From: Gammaproteobacteria bacterium
GTDB lineage: Bacteria; Pseudomonadota; Gammaproteobacteria; UBA9214
Length of the DNA: 24,498 bases
Assembly: GCA_003454335.1 (NCBI GenBank)
Contig: DMKK01000211.1
Coordinates: 1 to 24,498 of the forward strand
Reading direction: 5' to 3'
This document shows, in pieces, positions 23,355-24,498 of the stretch. The notes beneath the pieces were generated by a model. That model was not told where the DNA came from. It made no database searches and saw only the letters and a list, made by a program, of their open reading frames with translations. How positions within the stretch are numbered: the first letter of the stretch is position 1; each line of letters starts with the position of its first letter. The position numbers and the translations under genes were made by a program.

Positions 23355-24498
23355 ATGCAAACAGATCCGTTACCCGAGCTTTATCCCGTCCCTGGATTCC
23401 GGTTGGGGACGACGGCGGCCGGAATAAAAACGCCCGGTCGTCCTGACCTGGTGGTGATGCAGCTGGCACCTGGCTCGGTGTGTGCGGCTGTGTTTACCCA
23501 AAATGCCTTTTGTGCTGCGCCGGTGATCGTGGCGCGCGAACATCTGTCACAGCAGCAACCGGCCTGTCTGTTGATCAATACCGGTAATGCCAATGCAGGT
23601 ACCGGCGAGGCGGGTATTCATGATGCCCGGCTGTGTTGTGAAAGTGTGGCAAAACAGGCGGGGTGTGTGCCGCAGGCGGTATTGCCTTTTTCAACGGGTG
23701 TGATCGGGGAGACCTTGCCGGTCGAAAAAATAGTATCGGGTATCCCGGCTGCCCTGGCGCAACTGGATGAACACGGCTGGGCGGCTGCCGCAACTGGCAT
23801 ATTGACTACGGATACAGTACCGAAAGGCGCATCAAAAAGGGTAGAGATAGACGGTCAGCCGGTCACGATAACCGGGATTGCCAAGGGCGCCGGTATGATC
23901 CGGCCTGATATGGCTACCATGCTGGCGTTTATTGCCACGGATGCAAATATCGGGCAGGACGCCTTGCAGGACTGTCTGTCTGGTGCAGTCGGCAAGTCAT
24001 TTAACCGCATTACCATTGATGGTGATACGTCGACCAATGATGCCTGTGTTCTGGTTGCTACCGGGAAAGGCACAGCACTGGAACCGGGAACGCAGGGATA
24101 TACACTGTTCAGTGAGGCGTTAACTGATATCTGTGTTCAGCTGGCCAAGGCAATTGTGCGTGACGGGGAAGGCGCCACCCGGTTTGTCACGATTACGGTT
24201 GAAGAAGGTGCCACGACAGATGAATGTTTGCAGCTTGCCTATACCATCGCTCATTCGCCGCTGGTTAAAACCGCGCTGTTTGCCGGCGATCCCAACTGGG
24301 GACGGATACTGGCCGCGGTTGGTCGCGCGGGTCTAACCGGACTGGACCTGGATAATGTTCAGATATATCTTGGTGACGTCTGCATTGTTCGGGATGGCGG
24401 GCGTGCGGACGAGTACACTGAAGCAGTCGGACAGCAGGTGATGGACAAGGATGAAATAACAATCAGGGTGGTTCTCAACCAGGGTGACAGTGCCGAAG
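23355..24498 (+). CDS. argJ: ArgJ, ornithine acetyltransferase (3' end beyond window)
   Basis: Glutamate N-acetyltransferase of arginine biosynthesis; it recycles acetyl from N-acetylornithine to glutamate, and some forms also use acetyl-CoA. 381 codons are read without interruption to the window edge; full-length ArgJ is about 405 residues, so about 25 are missing. The N-terminus LYPVPGFRLGTTAAGIK and NAFCAAPV match the family. The precursor is normally cleaved before a nucleophilic threonine, here Thr188 in KGAGMIRPDMATMLAF. TIDGDTSTNDA and AKAIVRDGEGATRF are further motifs. No Shine-Dalgarno stands before ATG 23355, and CCTCC just upstream resembles the anti-SD sequence instead. secA-argJ adjacency is also seen in Pseudomonas. 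Confidence 0.95.
   Translation, partial: MQTDPLPELYPVPGFRLGTTAAGIKTPGRPDLVVMQLAPGSVCAAVFTQNAFCAAPVIVAREHLSQQQPACLLINTGNANAGTGEAGIHDARLCCESVAKQAGCVPQAVLPFSTGVIGETLPVEKIVSGIPAALAQLDEHGWAAAATGILTTDTVPKGASKRVEIDGQPVTITGIAKGAGMIRPDMATMLAFIATDANIGQDALQDCLSGAVGKSFNRITIDGDTSTNDACVLVATGKGTALEPGTQGYTLFSEALTDICVQLAKAIVRDGEGATRFVTITVEEGATTDECLQLAYTIAHSPLVKTALFAGDPNWGRILAAVGRAGLTGLDLDNVQIYLGDVCIVRDGGRADEYTEAVGQQVMDKDEITIRVVLNQGDSAE

Overview
The window is a division and cell wall (dcw) cluster followed by an envelope, replication and secretion neighbourhood. All but one of its genes lie on the + strand. Gene order is mraZ, rsmH, ftsL, ftsI, murE, murF, mraY, murD, ftsW, murG, murC, murB, ddlB, ftsQ, ftsA, ftsZ, lpxC, then dciA on the minus strand, an M23 metallopeptidase gene, secA, and argJ running off the right edge. 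Protein similarity recalled from E. coli and Pseudomonas, the presence of lpxC (outer-membrane lipid A), the meso-diaminopimelate DNPR motif in MurE, and the lpxC-dciA-M23-secA-argJ order point to a gammaproteobacterium outside Enterobacterales. Two features fit that: murB sits inside the cluster between murC and ddlB, and there is no recognisable secM before secA. I cannot name the genus.

Positions 1-17733 make up one tightly packed transcription block. Seven junctions use a 4-base ATGA overlap, murD/ftsW uses TAATG, and ddlB/ftsQ overlap by 8 bases. The only real breaks are mraY-murD (59 bp), ftsQ-ftsA (19 bp) and ftsA-ftsZ (115 bp). Together the genes make UDP-MurNAc-pentapeptide (MurB, MurC, MurD, MurE, MurF, Ddl), convert it to lipid II (MraY, MurG), and polymerise and cross-link it at the septum (FtsW, FtsI). 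The rest assemble the ring (FtsL, FtsQ, FtsA, FtsZ) or regulate and modify (MraZ, RsmH).

Positions 17734-20330 hold a 236-bp regulatory gap, lpxC, a long hairpin between convergent lpxC and dciA, and a very tight divergent pair, dciA and a membrane-anchored M23 peptidase gene, with only 23 bp between their start codons.

Positions 20331-24498 hold a structured leader in front of secA, secA itself, a 193-bp gap full of palindromic repeats, and the first 381 codons of argJ.

I found no CRISPR, tRNA, rRNA, insertion sequence, prophage or obviously new multi-gene system. The genes are ordinary; the less explained signals are in the short gaps, chiefly the nested hairpin before secA, small upstream ORFs before ftsZ and murD, and the palindromic repeat cluster between secA and argJ.
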